Source: Leptolyngbya sp. FACHB-261
Lineage (GTDB): Bacteria > Cyanobacteriota > Cyanobacteriia > FACHB-261
DNA: 64,000 nt
Assembly (NCBI RefSeq): GCF_014696065.1
Contig: NZ_JACJPL010000026.1
Location: 744,001 to 808,000, forward strand
Direction: 5' to 3'
Position numbers and translations under genes: made by a program. Positions 33,622 through 43,353 of this stretch are shown piece after piece. The notes below the pieces were generated by a model. That model was not told the DNA's origin and made no database searches. It was given only the letters and a program-made list of their open reading frames with translations. Each line of letters starts with the position of its first letter. The first letter of the stretch is position 1.

Positions 33622-35055
33622 ATGCTTGATGCTTTACGCCGGGTTTCACTGTTTACGGATACTCCTGACACCGAGTTGCAGTGGTTATTGGACCAGGGCA
33701 CCGAGATCCAGCTCTATGCTGGCGAACAGCTATTTGCCGAGGGGAAGCCTGCCACTGGCTGGTACGTGTTGCTTGAGGGCGAAGTCCGCATTACCAAGAA
33801 GCTGGCTGACCAGGGGCAGGAAGCGCTTTTGAACCGCTTTCAGTCTGGAGCCTTTCTGGGGGAAGTGCCGATTCTACTAGGTAGCCCCTACCTAGCTAGT
33901 GCCTATGCCTTGGTTCCCAGTCGGTTGCTGCGATTGGAGCAAGACTGCTTCTGGTACATGGTCACTAACTGCCCAGCGACCTCTCAGGGCGTTCTCAAGG
34001 CGATGGCTGAGCGGTTGCAGGTTGTGCAATCGGTGTCCGACCAGCAACACAAGCTGATCTCCCTGGGCACCTTGGCGGCGGGGCTAGCTCACGAACTGAA
34101 CAATCCTGCCGCGGCGCTGAGCCGTACTGCCAGACACTTGCGGGAGTTGTTACAGAACTTACCCGCCCTGGCGCTCCAGCTCCAGCAGCAGTGGAACTGT
34201 ACGCAGCTGGAACTGCTCAGTCACTTGCAGCACCAAGCTCTGCAGCAGGCAACCACGGCACCTGCGCTCGACTCGCTCGTCCAATGTGACCTAGAGGATG
34301 GCATCAGCGACTGGTTGGAAGCTCATGATATTGCCAACGCCTGGCAACTGGCCCCTACCTTGGTTGGAGCCGGCCTGACTACCGAATGGCTGGATACAGT
34401 AGTGGCCCAGGTTGGGGCTGATTGTCTAAACGAGGGGCTGATTTGGTTGGATGCCCTGCTCACTGGGGTTGGACTTTTAGCTGAGTTGAAGCAGGCCTCC
34501 AGCCGCATTGCCAGTTTGGTTCAGGCGATCCAAGCCAACTCTGCTCTAGAGCAGGCTCCCCTACAAGCTGTGGATGTGCATGAGGGGCTTGAAAGTTCAC
34601 TAACCATCCTCCGCCACAAGCTCAAAGCAGGGGTACTGATCAAGCGAGAGTACGGCCCAACTTTACCGTTGATTTGGGCCTATAGTAACGAACTCAATCA
34701 GGTTTGGACCAACCTGATTGACAACGCCATTGATGCAGTGAGTCCCCAAGGCCAAATTTGGGTGCGTACCAGCTGCGAACATGACCAGATTCTGGTGGAG
34801 ATTGCTGACAATGGGCCAGGCATGACACCTGAGATCCAGCAACGTATTTTTGAACCATTTTTTACAACCAAGGGGGTTGGCGAAGGGACAGGATTGGGCT
34901 TGGATTCAACCTATCGAACTGTGGTGGGCAGGCATCAAGGCGACATCCAGGTTTTCTCTCAGCCCGGAGACACCCGCTTTCAAGTGCGGCTGCCCATTTG
35001 CCCATCAACCCCTCCGACGTGGCCGGTTTCTGAACCGGTCCTAACTGAGGCTTAG
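33622..35055 (+). CDS. Histidine kinase with N-terminal cyclic-nucleotide-binding fold (kinase 3)
   Basis: 477 residues, ATG 33622, 20 bases after kinase 2. CNB domain about 8-130 (YAGEQLFAEGKPATGWYVL; LGEVPILLGSPYLASA without the cassette Arg), His157 in AAGLAHELNNPAA, linker ISDWLEAHDIANAWQLAPTL, HATPase with NQVWTNLIDNAIDA, DNGPGM and FFTTKGVGEGTGLGL. All catalytic motifs intact, close paralogue of kinase 1. It ends 3 bp from the convergent upp gene. With kinases 1 and 2 it forms a triplicated sensor set serving one visible receiver protein. Confidence 0.9.
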   Translation: MLDALRRVSLFTDTPDTELQWLLDQGTEIQLYAGEQLFAEGKPATGWYVLLEGEVRITKKLADQGQEALLNRFQSGAFLGEVPILLGSPYLASAYALVPSRLLRLEQDCFWYMVTNCPATSQGVLKAMAERLQVVQSVSDQQHKLISLGTLAAGLAHELNNPAAALSRTARHLRELLQNLPALALQLQQQWNCTQLELLSHLQHQALQQATTAPALDSLVQCDLEDGISDWLEAHDIANAWQLAPTLVGAGLTTEWLDTVVAQVGADCLNEGLIWLDALLTGVGLLAELKQASSRIASLVQAIQANSALEQAPLQAVDVHEGLESSLTILRHKLKAGVLIKREYGPTLPLIWAYSNELNQVWTNLIDNAIDAVSPQGQIWVRTSCEHDQILVEIADNGPGMTPEIQQRIFEPFFTTKGVGEGTGLGLDSTYRTVVGRHQGDIQVFSQPGDTRFQVRLPICPSTPPTWPVSEPVLTEA

Positions 35056-35058
35056 TCC

Positions 35059-35691
35059 TTATTTGGTTCCAAATAGGCGATCGCCTGCATCGCCCAAGCC
35101 AGGGATGATATAGCCATGTTCATCCAAACGTTCATCGACCGCAGCCGTGTAAATTGGCACATCTGGATGCTCGGACTGGAAGTGAGCAATTCCTTCCGGC
35201 GCTGCCAGTAAACAGACAAATTTGATCGAGCCTAATGTCGCTTCTCTGAGGCGGTGCACTGCTGCCACGGCAGTATTGCCCGTTGCCAACATTGGATCAA
35301 CCACCAGCACTTCTCGCTCAGCAATATCCTGAGGCAATTTGAAGTAATACTCAATTGCAATATGGGTTTTGGGATCGCGGTACAGCCCAATATGTCCAAC
35401 CCGCGCTGAAGGGATGAGCTGCAACATGCCTTCTAAAATTCCTTGACCGGCTCGCATAATCGAGACAATGACCATTTTTTTACCCGCCACAACCGGCGAC
35501 TGGGTGGGTCCCATCGGCGTTATGATTGCTTCCTGTTTAAGAGGTAGTTCGCGGGTTACTTCATAGGCCAGCAACATACTAATCTCGTGTACCAGTGACC
35601 GAAATTTAGCAGTACTAGTTTCTTGCCGACGCATCAAGGTGAGTTTGTGCTGCACCAAGGGATGATCAATGATCGTGACTGCTGCACCCAT
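35059..35691 (-). CDS. upp: Uracil phosphoribosyltransferase
   Basis: 210 residues, full length. Converts uracil and PRPP to UMP and pyrophosphate. PRPP loop [18 protein letters not shown] and the family's [12 protein letters not shown], with C-terminal [13 protein letters not shown], are all present. Third gene in a minus-strand group after urc1 and urc4 (174-bp gap). UPRTase is a known component of the URC uracil-degradation pathway of yeasts, so here it may work in catabolism as well as salvage. Confidence 0.95.
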   Translation of the reverse strand: MGAAVTIIDHPLVQHKLTLMRRQETSTAKFRSLVHEISMLLAYEVTRELPLKQEAIITPMGPTQSPVVAGKKMVIVSIMRAGQGILEGMLQLIPSARVGHIGLYRDPKTHIAIEYYFKLPQDIAEREVLVVDPMLATGNTAVAAVHRLREATLGSIKFVCLLAAPEGIAHFQSEHPDVPIYTAAVDERLDEHGYIIPGLGDAGDRLFGTK

Positions 35692-35865
35692 AAATCGTTT
35701 CTCAGCTCAACTAAAGTTTCTATCTGTTTGTGCAAGCTTCAAGCCTGAAGTAAGGCCCAGAATATAGCCCGAAATATGAGTTTAAAATCAGAGCAAACTT
35801 TGGGCTTAACGCAAGTCTCAATCAGGCTTGAAATCTAGACTCAAAATCCAGGCCAAAACACGGAT

Positions 35866-37128
35866 TCAGAATACAGTGCCATCGCTTTGCAGGCGGATCG
35901 GTGGTTCGCCACCGGCTCGACGTTCGGCAGCAATTTTGCGTCCTGCACTCCAGGTGCCCCCTTCTAATACCTTGGCTAGCGGTAACTCCGTTGCCGTAAG
36001 GCCCAATTGCTTGCGGATCGACTCAGCAATGGCATCCAGCAGGCTAATCGTCAGGGCTCGCCATTCGACAATGACGGTTGAACCCGGCAGATGGCTGGTT
36101 TCGGTAACCGATGCCTGTTTGGCCCGTAACAGCCCCAGGTCTAGGCAGAGCCCGCCATTGCGGTACTCCGCTAGACCCGTTAGCGCATCCAGACCAGTCA
36201 CGGTCAGTCCAGCATCTTGCAGAGGCTCAAGTAGGGAGTAGGTTAACCACTGGGAGAGCTTGTGGAAGGGCACGAGGTCGCCGCCGTCAGATTCTTGTCC
36301 TTGTGCTGTTGTCGATGTTGCCAGGGCTGGGTGAGGCCAGACATCACCTAGATTGACTCCTGCTAGGCTGGCTCGGCCCGGCCAGATAGGGCCAAAGCCC
36401 TCCAGCACCGCTTGCAGCACCGTACTTGCCTCGAGCTGCCCTGCCTGGGATTGGGTCAGCAGATAGTCGAAGAGCGCCCCAGGCCGAGGTTCTGCAAACA
36501 GCTGAGGATTCATTTCGACAGCCTGCCCCAAACGTTGCAGAAGCTGCTGACGGCCATCTACACCCACCAACGGATTGCCGGCTCCAACTTGCAAGCCCTG
36601 TGCCAAATCAGCCTCAGTGAGTGTTTGTAGCTCCCTGGCATCAGCTCGCCAGGGTTGTTCCGGCTGGGCTGAGAAAGTGCCTTGACAAAATAAATGAAAA
36701 CTGGCGACCGCTAAGCCTTCTGATCGCCTATAAACCTGACCGGTGCTTGCTTCTTGATACTGCCATTGAGGACCAGAACCGGCATCTAGTAAAACGCTAG
36801 TAATCACCAGATCAAACTTGGCTCGGGCTCGTTCTACGACAGACAAACTATTGAACCAATCGTCTAACTGTGCCAGACGAGGTACATGACCCGCATCAAA
36901 ATGTCGCCAACGGCTGTGAAAAGGAATTTGTAAGTCAGGGTACTGCGCCCGCATCACCTGAAGCACGTAATCTGCAACCTGATCCAATTGGCTCAAGTCG
37001 CAGACGAAATGCTCCAGTTGATCATTGCAAGCGAGTGCAAAGAGTTGCCCGCAGCGCTCTCGAATTGCGCTAGGCGATTGCAAGTAGGCAATCGCCCGCG
37101 CCTGGTCATCTCTGAGTTCAGTCGTCAA
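35866..37128 (-). CDS. urc4: URC4/DUF1688 family protein of the uracil catabolic pathway
   Basis: 420 residues, normal for DUF1688. Recognised by the N-terminal pattern AIAYLQSPSAIRERCGQLFA, the central SRWRHFDAGHVPRLAQL, SVLLDAGSGPQWQYQE and GSTVIVEWRALTISLLD near the end. The biochemical function is not established; genetics in Lachancea kluyveri placed URC4 in uracil breakdown. The start is TTG at 37128, overlapping the urc1 stop codon (TTGA), so it is translationally coupled to urc1. No membrane segments. Confidence 0.88.
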   Translation of the reverse strand: MTTELRDDQARAIAYLQSPSAIRERCGQLFALACNDQLEHFVCDLSQLDQVADYVLQVMRAQYPDLQIPFHSRWRHFDAGHVPRLAQLDDWFNSLSVVERARAKFDLVITSVLLDAGSGPQWQYQEASTGQVYRRSEGLAVASFHLFCQGTFSAQPEQPWRADARELQTLTEADLAQGLQVGAGNPLVGVDGRQQLLQRLGQAVEMNPQLFAEPRPGALFDYLLTQSQAGQLEASTVLQAVLEGFGPIWPGRASLAGVNLGDVWPHPALATSTTAQGQESDGGDLVPFHKLSQWLTYSLLEPLQDAGLTVTGLDALTGLAEYRNGGLCLDLGLLRAKQASVTETSHLPGSTVIVEWRALTISLLDAIAESIRKQLGLTATELPLAKVLEGGTWSAGRKIAAERRAGGEPPIRLQSDGTVF

Positions 37129-38384
37129 TCTGTCAGCCCGCGTCCCTTTACTTGCGCTAAAACTTCAGTCTCCAGCACTTCACCTGCGGTGTAGTAGCCA
37201 GCCGCCTTTTTGGCCTCAATTTCCACCCGAGCATCCGGTGGAATCAGCTCCTCAGGAATGGCAACCCGCTCGATAATTTCGATCCCCGATTCGGTGATTG
37301 CCCGATATTTCATATCGCTCATTGAGACAAAGCGATCGATCCGAGTAATACCTAACCAATGCAAGACATCTGGCATCAGTTCTTGAAAACGCATATCTTG
37401 AACCCCGGCAACGCACTCAGTCCGCGCAAAGTAGGCATCGGCCCGGTCTCCTCCTTCCTGCCGTTTGCGAGCGTTGTAGACCAAGAACTTGGTAACCTCG
37501 CCTAAGGCTCGCCCTTCTTTGCGTGAGTAGACAATGACGCCAGCACCACCTTCTTGGGCCGTTTCCACACAAGCTTCAATGCCGTGCGCTAAGTAGGGAC
37601 GACAAGTACAAATGTCTGAGCCAAATACATCGGAGCCATTGCATTCATCATGCACACGAACTGCTAGTGGCAAGTTGGGATCCGTAAGCGCCTGCAAGTT
37701 GCCAATCAGATAAACCGTTAGCCCACCAATTGGTGGCAGAAATACTTCTAAATCTGAACGGGTCACCAGTTCAGGAAACATCCCCCCCGTTTGCTCAAAT
37801 AAAGTTCGGCGTAGAACGCTTTCCTCAACATGGAAACGCTTGGCAATTCCTGGCAGATACCAGACTGGTTCAATGGCTGCTTTGGTAACGACTAAATCAC
37901 CGCCTAATTTAAGCAGCTTGCCATCTACTTTCAGGCGACCTTTCGCTACAGCATCTTGAAGCTCGGGCATATTAATGTGAGCTTTGGTTACGGCAATCGT
38001 GGGGCGAATATCATAGCCCTGCTCGTAAAATGAGGCATAAGTCTCACCGACCATTGCCCCAAATGGATCCATTGAGACAATTTTCTCTGGATCCCCCCAG
38101 GCTGGGTGAGGTCCAATAATTTCGGCTGGCGCTGTATTGGTGAGGTCAGCTCGATGACTAGACTGAAGCACACCGCTGGCAATTGCCAAAGCCCGATAGA
38201 GTGAATAGGAACCAGAATGAGTTCCTATGGCATTACGCTGCGCCTGATTGGTTAACGTAGCGATAATGGGGCCCCGCTGTAGCGGGTCAGGGTTGCCCCA
38301 CTCAATCGGAATCGGCCTAGGGCCAAATTTGCCTGGGTGCGATGTTAAGACAATGTGCCTACGTCCTAGAGGTTGATCTTGCAT
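37125..38384 (-). CDS. urc1: URC1: GTP cyclohydrolase II-like protein of uracil catabolism
   Basis: 419 residues. The C-terminal half carries the GTP cyclohydrolase II fold with zinc ligands in VHDECNGSDVFGSDICTCRP (C-x9-C-x-C) and GVIVYSRKEGRALGEV, as in RibA. The N-terminal ~200 residues (VLTSHPGKFGPRPIPIEWG, GDPEKIVSMDPFGAMVGE) are specific to the URC1 branch and absent from riboflavin enzymes. URC1 is required for uracil degradation in yeast and is proposed to act on a uracil ribonucleotide. It heads the urc1-urc4-upp unit; a confusion with ribA is unlikely because no ribB domain is present and the partner is urc4. Confidence 0.92.
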   Translation of the reverse strand: MQDQPLGRRHIVLTSHPGKFGPRPIPIEWGNPDPLQRGPIIATLTNQAQRNAIGTHSGSYSLYRALAIASGVLQSSHRADLTNTAPAEIIGPHPAWGDPEKIVSMDPFGAMVGETYASFYEQGYDIRPTIAVTKAHINMPELQDAVAKGRLKVDGKLLKLGGDLVVTKAAIEPVWYLPGIAKRFHVEESVLRRTLFEQTGGMFPELVTRSDLEVFLPPIGGLTVYLIGNLQALTDPNLPLAVRVHDECNGSDVFGSDICTCRPYLAHGIEACVETAQEGGAGVIVYSRKEGRALGEVTKFLVYNARKRQEGGDRADAYFARTECVAGVQDMRFQELMPDVLHWLGITRIDRFVSMSDMKYRAITESGIEIIERVAIPEELIPPDARVEIEAKKAAGYYTAGEVLETEVLAQVKGRGLTD

Positions 38385-38770
38385 GGAATGAGCACCCCAA
38401 AATCGCTAGAAAGCACCTTTTTCGATTCACAGTATTGTCGATATAGCCCTAGTTAGCTGTCTTTCGGGCTACCGGCAGTCATCTTTCCACCAGGGCCTAG
38501 TCAGTCTGGCTAAAACCCTTGAGAAGGTCATCATACTCGGCATTTGAACCTCTCTGAAATCAAATGCCTTTTGGAGATTAAAGATTTGCTGAGTGTTGCC
38601 TATAGCGATCACTTAGGTAGATTTGCTTTAGGCAGATTTAGCTGGGGCAAATTTGGCTTAGGCAGGTGCAGGGGGCATTTCTGTCAACCCAGCCCGATTG
38701 AACCTAAAACTGGCTCTCAGTCTCAGGGCAGCTCCCCCACTGGTTTAACTAAACTGAGCTCTAAACTGAG
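38385..38770. other. Intergenic region upstream of urc1, with short direct repeat
   Basis: About 385 bases holding the urc1 promoter (minus) and the 3' side of the PHP gene. An imperfect 15-base-period repeat occurs near 38613-38640 (TTAGGTAGATTT, TTAGGCAGATTT). A plus-strand frame here (38544-38774) has low-complexity Gly/Arg content and no ribosome binding site and is not called as a gene. Confidence 0.5.
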
Positions 38771-39610
38771 TTAGCGTAACTGCGAATGCAATTGAGCAGC
38801 CGCTTGACGCACGGGTTCCAGCAGCGTCAAGGGAACTTTCAACATATTGAGCTGGCTGCGGTCTGTGTCTTTGCGGTTCTGGCTGGGTCCGTGATAGTCG
38901 CTGCCGCCAGTCATCAACAAACCGTACTGCGCACACAGCCGCTCCAGTTTATGGCTCTCGCTGGGCGAATGATGGGGGTGATAGACTTCAACTCCCATCA
39001 GCCCCACAGCGACTAGCTCAGGCAGTACAGCCTCAACGTCGCCGCCTCGAAACAAGTAGGGATGTGCCCAGACCGGCACTGCTCCACAGGACCGCAACAG
39101 AGCAATGCCCTGATCACTGCCAAATTTTTCGTAGTGCACGTAGGCCGGTTTGTCCTCTCCCAGCCAACGGTCAAAAGCTTCGCGGCTGGACTGAACATGC
39201 CCTGCCTGCACCAAGGCACTGGCGATGTGTGGGCGTCCGGGAGCCATACCTGGCCCCATCGTGGGCAACTGAATGGGATAACCTAACTCTGCCAGCTTCC
39301 TGGCTATTTCCTGTGCCCGGCGTTTACGCCCTGCAAGGCGCTCTGCCAGGGGGTCCTGCAACAGATCCCGGTTGGGATAAAACCCTAAAATGTGCAAAGA
39401 ACGTCCCCGATGGACGGTGCTCAACTCCAGCCCCGGTACAATCTCAAGGTCGTATGCCTGGGCTGTGGCCAAGGCTTCATCCCAGCCAGCCAGCGTGTCG
39501 TGGTCGGTAATCGCTAGGGCCCGGACGCCAGCTCCAACTGCGGCTTGAACCAGTTCACTGGGAGTTAGGGTTCCGTCAGAGCAAGTGGTGTGACAGTGAA
39601 GTTCTAACAT
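38771..39610 (-). CDS. PHP-domain phosphoesterase (TrpH/YciV-like)
   Basis: 279 residues. PHP metal-binding motifs in order: LELHCHTTCSDG, LAITDHDT, VPGLELS, PVWAHPYLF and TGGSDYHGPSQ. This family includes 3',5'-nucleoside bisphosphate phosphatase/RNase AM (YciV), which removes nucleotides from 5' ends or hydrolyses pAp. Soluble and stand-alone. Specific substrate not deducible from sequence. Confidence 0.9.
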   Translation of the reverse strand: MLELHCHTTCSDGTLTPSELVQAAVGAGVRALAITDHDTLAGWDEALATAQAYDLEIVPGLELSTVHRGRSLHILGFYPNRDLLQDPLAERLAGRKRRAQEIARKLAELGYPIQLPTMGPGMAPGRPHIASALVQAGHVQSSREAFDRWLGEDKPAYVHYEKFGSDQGIALLRSCGAVPVWAHPYLFRGGDVEAVLPELVAVGLMGVEVYHPHHSPSESHKLERLCAQYGLLMTGGSDYHGPSQNRKDTDRSQLNMLKVPLTLLEPVRQAAAQLHSQLR

Positions 39611-39827
39611 TGGGTTCTATTTTATTGTTTTCAGTAGTGAGCAGATTGATGACGCAGCTTGAGTCGTCAGATTGCGCATAGGATCTTAGGATCTTAAGTA
39701 GAAACCCCCAGTGGAACTGGGTCAGGGAAGTTCACAAATCTCTGCTGTAAACCGTTCGTTGCGACCCGATTCCAGCTTGAGCCTGGACTAAGATGTGTCC
39801 ATGAGTTGGGTCAGACGATAGCCGCGC
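39611..39827 (+). promoter_or_regulatory. Divergent spacer with small hairpin
   Basis: Between the PHP gene and the ABC ATPase. Contains a tandem GGATCTTAGGATCTTA (39681-39696) and a perfect 6-bp hairpin CCCAGT-GGA-ACTGGG (39707-39721) without T-run. Promoters for both flanking genes must be here, but none is clear. Confidence 0.3.
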
Positions 39828-40952
39828 ATGTCTCAAACCACAGTTCAGGCCGCCCTGCAAGTCCAGACCGAATTCCAGCACGATGTCGAACTGCGGAAGG
39901 TCTCTAAGGTCTTCAATGGAGAAACCGCCGTCAGAGGAATTGATCTAGATATCCGCAAGGGTGAATTCTTCAGTATCTTGGGGCCTTCTGGCTGTGGTAA
40001 GACCACAACATTAAGATTGATTGCTGGCTTTGAGGAGCCCTCTGCTGGTGAGGTTTACATCCGCAACCAGTTAATGACCCGGGTGCCAGCCTACCGCCGT
40101 CCAGTGAACACGGTGTTTCAGAACTACGCCCTGTTCGGTCACATGAGTGTGTGGGACAACGTCGCTTTCGGTCTGCGCATTAAGGGGCTGGGACGGGCTG
40201 AGATTCAGGACCGGGTGCGGGATGCGCTCAAGCTGGTCAAGATGGAATCTTTCGCCAGCCGCTCCCCCGCTCAGCTGTCTGGAGGGCAACAACAACGGGT
40301 CGCTCTGGCGCGGGCTTTAGTCAATCGCCCAACTGTTGTCCTGCTGGATGAACCTTTGGGGGCCTTAGATCTGAAGCTGCGCAAGCAGATGCAGGTAGAG
40401 CTATCCAACTTGCAGGATGATTTAGGCATCACCTTTGTCATGGTGACTCACGACCAGGAAGAAGCGCTGAGCATCTCCTGTCGGATCGCGGTGATGAACG
40501 CTGGGCGGATCGAGCAGATCGGCACCCCATCCGAGATCTACGAGAAACCCTGCACGCCTTTTGTGGCTGACTTTATTGGCGATACTAATCTGGTTCAGGG
40601 CAGAGTCAGTGGTCACGAGACTGGAATTCTCACAATTACCTCTGACAGTGGTTTAACCCTCCGAGTCCAAGCACCGGAAGAGCCCCTAACTAGCTCTCAA
40701 GCAGTCGTCAGTACTCGTCCTGAGAAAATTCAAGTTAGCTCAGAACCAGTTCTGGATAGTGAAAACTGTCTTGCAGGGACCCTAAATAACATTTTGTATT
40801 TAGGCACCCATATTCAATACATTGTGGACTTAAGCACAGGCGACCGCATGACGGTTCTGCAACCCAATGCTTTAAAGGTTGATGCCATTGAGTATGGCAG
40901 TAAGGTGTATGTCCACTGGTCTTGTCGCGATAGTCTAGCTCTAGATGGCTAG
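39828..40952 (+). CDS. ABC transporter ATP-binding protein, PotA-like (spermidine/putrescine type), orphan
   Basis: 374 residues. Walker [16 protein letters not shown]-loop [19 protein letters not shown], signature [15 protein letters not shown], Walker [13 protein letters not shown] and switch His in [13 protein letters not shown]-terminal TOBE-type beta domain (about 250-374) follows. This layout is that of PotA/MalK/FbpC. No permease or binding-protein gene is next to it, so it must serve a transporter encoded elsewhere. The substrate is open (polyamine, iron or sugar). The next gene converges on it with an 11-base gap. Confidence 0.88.
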   Translation: MSQTTVQAALQVQTEFQHDVELRKVSKVFNGETAVRGIDLDIRKGEFFSILGPSGCGKTTTLRLIAGFEEPSAGEVYIRNQLMTRVPAYRRPVNTVFQNYALFGHMSVWDNVAFGLRIKGLGRAEIQDRVRDALKLVKMESFASRSPAQLSGGQQQRVALARALVNRPTVVLLDEPLGALDLKLRKQMQVELSNLQDDLGITFVMVTHDQEEALSISCRIAVMNAGRIEQIGTPSEIYEKPCTPFVADFIGDTNLVQGRVSGHETGILTITSDSGLTLRVQAPEEPLTSSQAVVSTRPEKIQVSSEPVLDSENCLAGTLNNILYLGTHIQYIVDLSTGDRMTVLQPNALKVDAIEYGSKVYVHWSCRDSLALDG

Positions 40953-40963
40953 CTTAGATAGCT

Positions 40964-42517
40964 TTAGTCAGGGTTAGCCGGACCGACAACCTTATACGTA
41001 TTGCAGGGTTTACCAGCCTGCAATGGTTGTAGTTGATATCGTGATACCAGGGCTTTTCCAATGCTAGGGGCGCAGGTTACAACGACTTCGTTTTGTGTGA
41101 GCGCTTGATCAGGAGAGACCAGGCCGATCGAGTAGCCATTAAGGTTTGCGGCTTTTGTGTAGAACTGTAAATGATTGGTATGTGAGTCATCCACTACAGA
41201 AAAATGAGTGAGTTGCGGCTGAGTCTTTCGCAGCTGTCTGAAGTAATAACCATATTGAAGCTCGGGCGGATCTTGGGGTCTGTTGTAGGTATAGGTTCCC
41301 TGAATCTTGCGCAATATTCTTGCTGAGGGCAGCAGCAAGATTGAGGCGACTAGTAAGCCGGAGATGAGCTGACGCTTGGAGAAGTCGTTAACTCGGTAAT
41401 ATTCCAGCAGTAGCCGACTAGCCTCAGCGATGCCCAAACCAATGACTAGAGCGGCAATCGGGTACTGGGGAGCGCTGTACCAAACGATTTTTGTCTTGGA
41501 TAGGGAGATGATTGAATAGTGACAGACTAGATAAAAAAGACTGAAAGCACCAAACTGTCTGAATAATCGATTGTTGCTGTACTGTGTCAGCAGAAAGCAG
41601 ATGGGTAGTAAATAAAGCCACGGTATAAACAGGTCGGTCATACGCCGCAGGTAGAACCAGAAGCCACCGCCCCGATTGCCCTCCAGTGTATTGAGGTATC
41701 TTCCGGCTAGCTCATTCTCAGAAATTGCTTTTAAGTAGCCTGGATTATGAATCTCCCTAAGCACATAGTAGCCCAGGGCAAAAAGTAAAAAGAGAACAAT
41801 CGAGCGATAGAACTGAGGTGAAAAGAGTAACTCTCTCAGCTTGCGACGATAGAGCGTGTAGACAAAAAGACCAGGAAGGGGTAGCAAACCAGCGATGCCT
41901 TTGGTCCAAACTGCCAATATTAAGGTGATGGTTACTGCCCAGAGGTAAATTCCTTTTTTTGAGTTATTGGTGTTTAAACAGACAAAATAAGCTAGTGAAT
42001 AAACCGTTATCCAAAGAATAAGGACTGCGTCATAGTCTCCAGTCCTTGCGACATGCTCCGCGATAAATCCGTAAGTTGTCATCAGAACAAAGCCACTGAC
42101 TAAAGCTGCTTGAAGGCTTTGCAAATAGACTTTCGAGAAGAGAAATAGTATGACTGTGGTTGCCATGGCACAGACCGCCGCGGGTAAACGCACCGCTAGC
42201 TCGTTGTAGCCAAACAGTTTCATGCAGCCGGCCATCAGCCATACCAAAAGCGGAGGCTTCGTTCCCCAGAGGTCGGGTTGATCACCAAAGTAAGTGACTA
42301 GGAGGTTGCCATTGAGCGTCATTTCTAGGGCATTGACCGCTCTTCTAGCCTCATCATATTTCCTTAGAGAGATGGCATCGAGCCGCCAAAAGAATACAAA
42401 AACACAGAATAGTAGAAGTATTAGAAAGCTGATTAAAGCTCGATAGCGTAGCAATGCCTCAAACGCAGTTTGACGTGGCACGGCCCGACTTCTAGGTTGA
42501 GTTGCACTTTGGACCAT
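40964..42517 (-). CDS. GT39-family (ArnT/PMT-like) membrane glycosyltransferase
   Basis: 517 residues, polytopic with about 11-12 helices. The first periplasmic loop has RKYDEARRAVNALEM, where the Asp-Glu pair is the expected catalytic acidic motif of GT39/GT83 enzymes, then the PPLLVWLMAGCMKLFGYNELAVRLP pattern (WGTKPPLLVW). Such enzymes transfer a sugar from a polyprenyl-phosphate donor to lipid or protein on the outer face of the membrane. A C-terminal soluble domain is present. Stand-alone. Acceptor unknown. Confidence 0.85.
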   Translation of the reverse strand: MVQSATQPRSRAVPRQTAFEALLRYRALISFLILLLFCVFVFFWRLDAISLRKYDEARRAVNALEMTLNGNLLVTYFGDQPDLWGTKPPLLVWLMAGCMKLFGYNELAVRLPAAVCAMATTVILFLFSKVYLQSLQAALVSGFVLMTTYGFIAEHVARTGDYDAVLILWITVYSLAYFVCLNTNNSKKGIYLWAVTITLILAVWTKGIAGLLPLPGLFVYTLYRRKLRELLFSPQFYRSIVLFLLFALGYYVLREIHNPGYLKAISENELAGRYLNTLEGNRGGGFWFYLRRMTDLFIPWLYLLPICFLLTQYSNNRLFRQFGAFSLFYLVCHYSIISLSKTKIVWYSAPQYPIAALVIGLGIAEASRLLLEYYRVNDFSKRQLISGLLVASILLLPSARILRKIQGTYTYNRPQDPPELQYGYYFRQLRKTQPQLTHFSVVDDSHTNHLQFYTKAANLNGYSIGLVSPDQALTQNEVVVTCAPSIGKALVSRYQLQPLQAGKPCNTYKVVGPANPD

Positions 42518-42780
42518 CAGTTCAATTAAGTAATTCCTTTGCCAAAGTTGGGCTGAGGCCAGCCACCTAATTCAGTGACTAGCCGCAACCAACTATTGCA
42601 AAAGTGATCTCTAAGGTTTCTTATTAATTAAACCCTGCCAGGCACTATGGTATCTATCTGAGGGCAGTCTTATCCTAGTTTTTTCTAGTTGATGTATTAA
42701 TCGAAACTGCATTTAGAATCAGGGGTTTAGGATCATTCCAACTAACCGAGATCAAACTAAGATGACCAGCTCAAACCAGA

Positions 42781-43353
42781 TTAAAGTTCTATCTGCTTCC
42801 CCTGAGTGGTGAAGCGAACCTGAGCAATGTTCCAGTCAGGATTAGCGGTCAGTGTCTTCTGAATTGCCCCAAATAAGGCAAATTGCTCACAACTTGAGAG
42901 CGATTCAAACGTGCGTTTAGCCCCGGAGGTCAGGCGCAGATCGACGGTGGCAGTGCGGGCAGCCTTATTGACGTTGACGCGATAGCCAGCCAGATCAAAG
43001 CCTGCGCTACTCTGAGTTTGAATTACCTCACCAACGGCAGCCTGGATCGGAGTTTTCGCGGAAACTTCTGCCTGCTTGGGCACAAGTTTCTGGCATTGAT
43101 TGTCCGCCACATAGAGCGTGACCGGACGGGTTTTTCCCGTATCACCAGTTATTGCACGAGCGGATCCAGTTGCCGTCGGAGTGGTACTAGCCGCAGGACT
43201 TTGGGCAGTTGGAGATTCGCTGGGCACAGCAGGCGTAGCTGGAGCCTCAAAACTGGCCTCCGGGTCGGGGGGAGCACTCCGACAACTGTTTAGAGCTAAA
43301 CCTAGAGCCAGCACTAAAGGTATCAGCCTGCTATTCACGAGCTTAATATTCAT
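42781..43353 (-). CDS. GerMN-domain lipoprotein
   Basis: 190 residues from ATG 43353 (a longer start at 43374 adds 7). The N-terminus is a lipoprotein signal (LIPLVLALGLALNSC, Cys modified). A Pro/Ala/Ser/Thr-rich linker follows, then a GerMN (sporulation and spore germination) domain from about residue 80: VTLYVADNQCQKLVP, GYRVNVNKAARTATVDLRL, FALFGAIQKTL. Cyanobacterial GerMN proteins are cell-envelope proteins of unknown role, often thought to bind peptidoglycan or partners. Confidence 0.82.
   Translation of the reverse strand: MNIKLVNSRLIPLVLALGLALNSCRSAPPDPEASFEAPATPAVPSESPTAQSPAASTTPTATGSARAITGDTGKTRPVTLYVADNQCQKLVPKQAEVSAKTPIQAAVGEVIQTQSSAGFDLAGYRVNVNKAARTATVDLRLTSGAKRTFESLSSCEQFALFGAIQKTLTANPDWNIAQVRFTTQGKQIEL

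Noticed and set aside
37125-38384. Annotation as riboflavin-pathway ribA.
   Set aside because: The long specific N-terminal half, coupling to DUF1688 (urc4) and upp, and lack of other rib genes support URC1.
38544-38774. Small plus-strand protein upstream of urc1.
   Set aside because: Low-complexity Gly/Arg composition derived from a short repeat, no ribosome binding site and no family.
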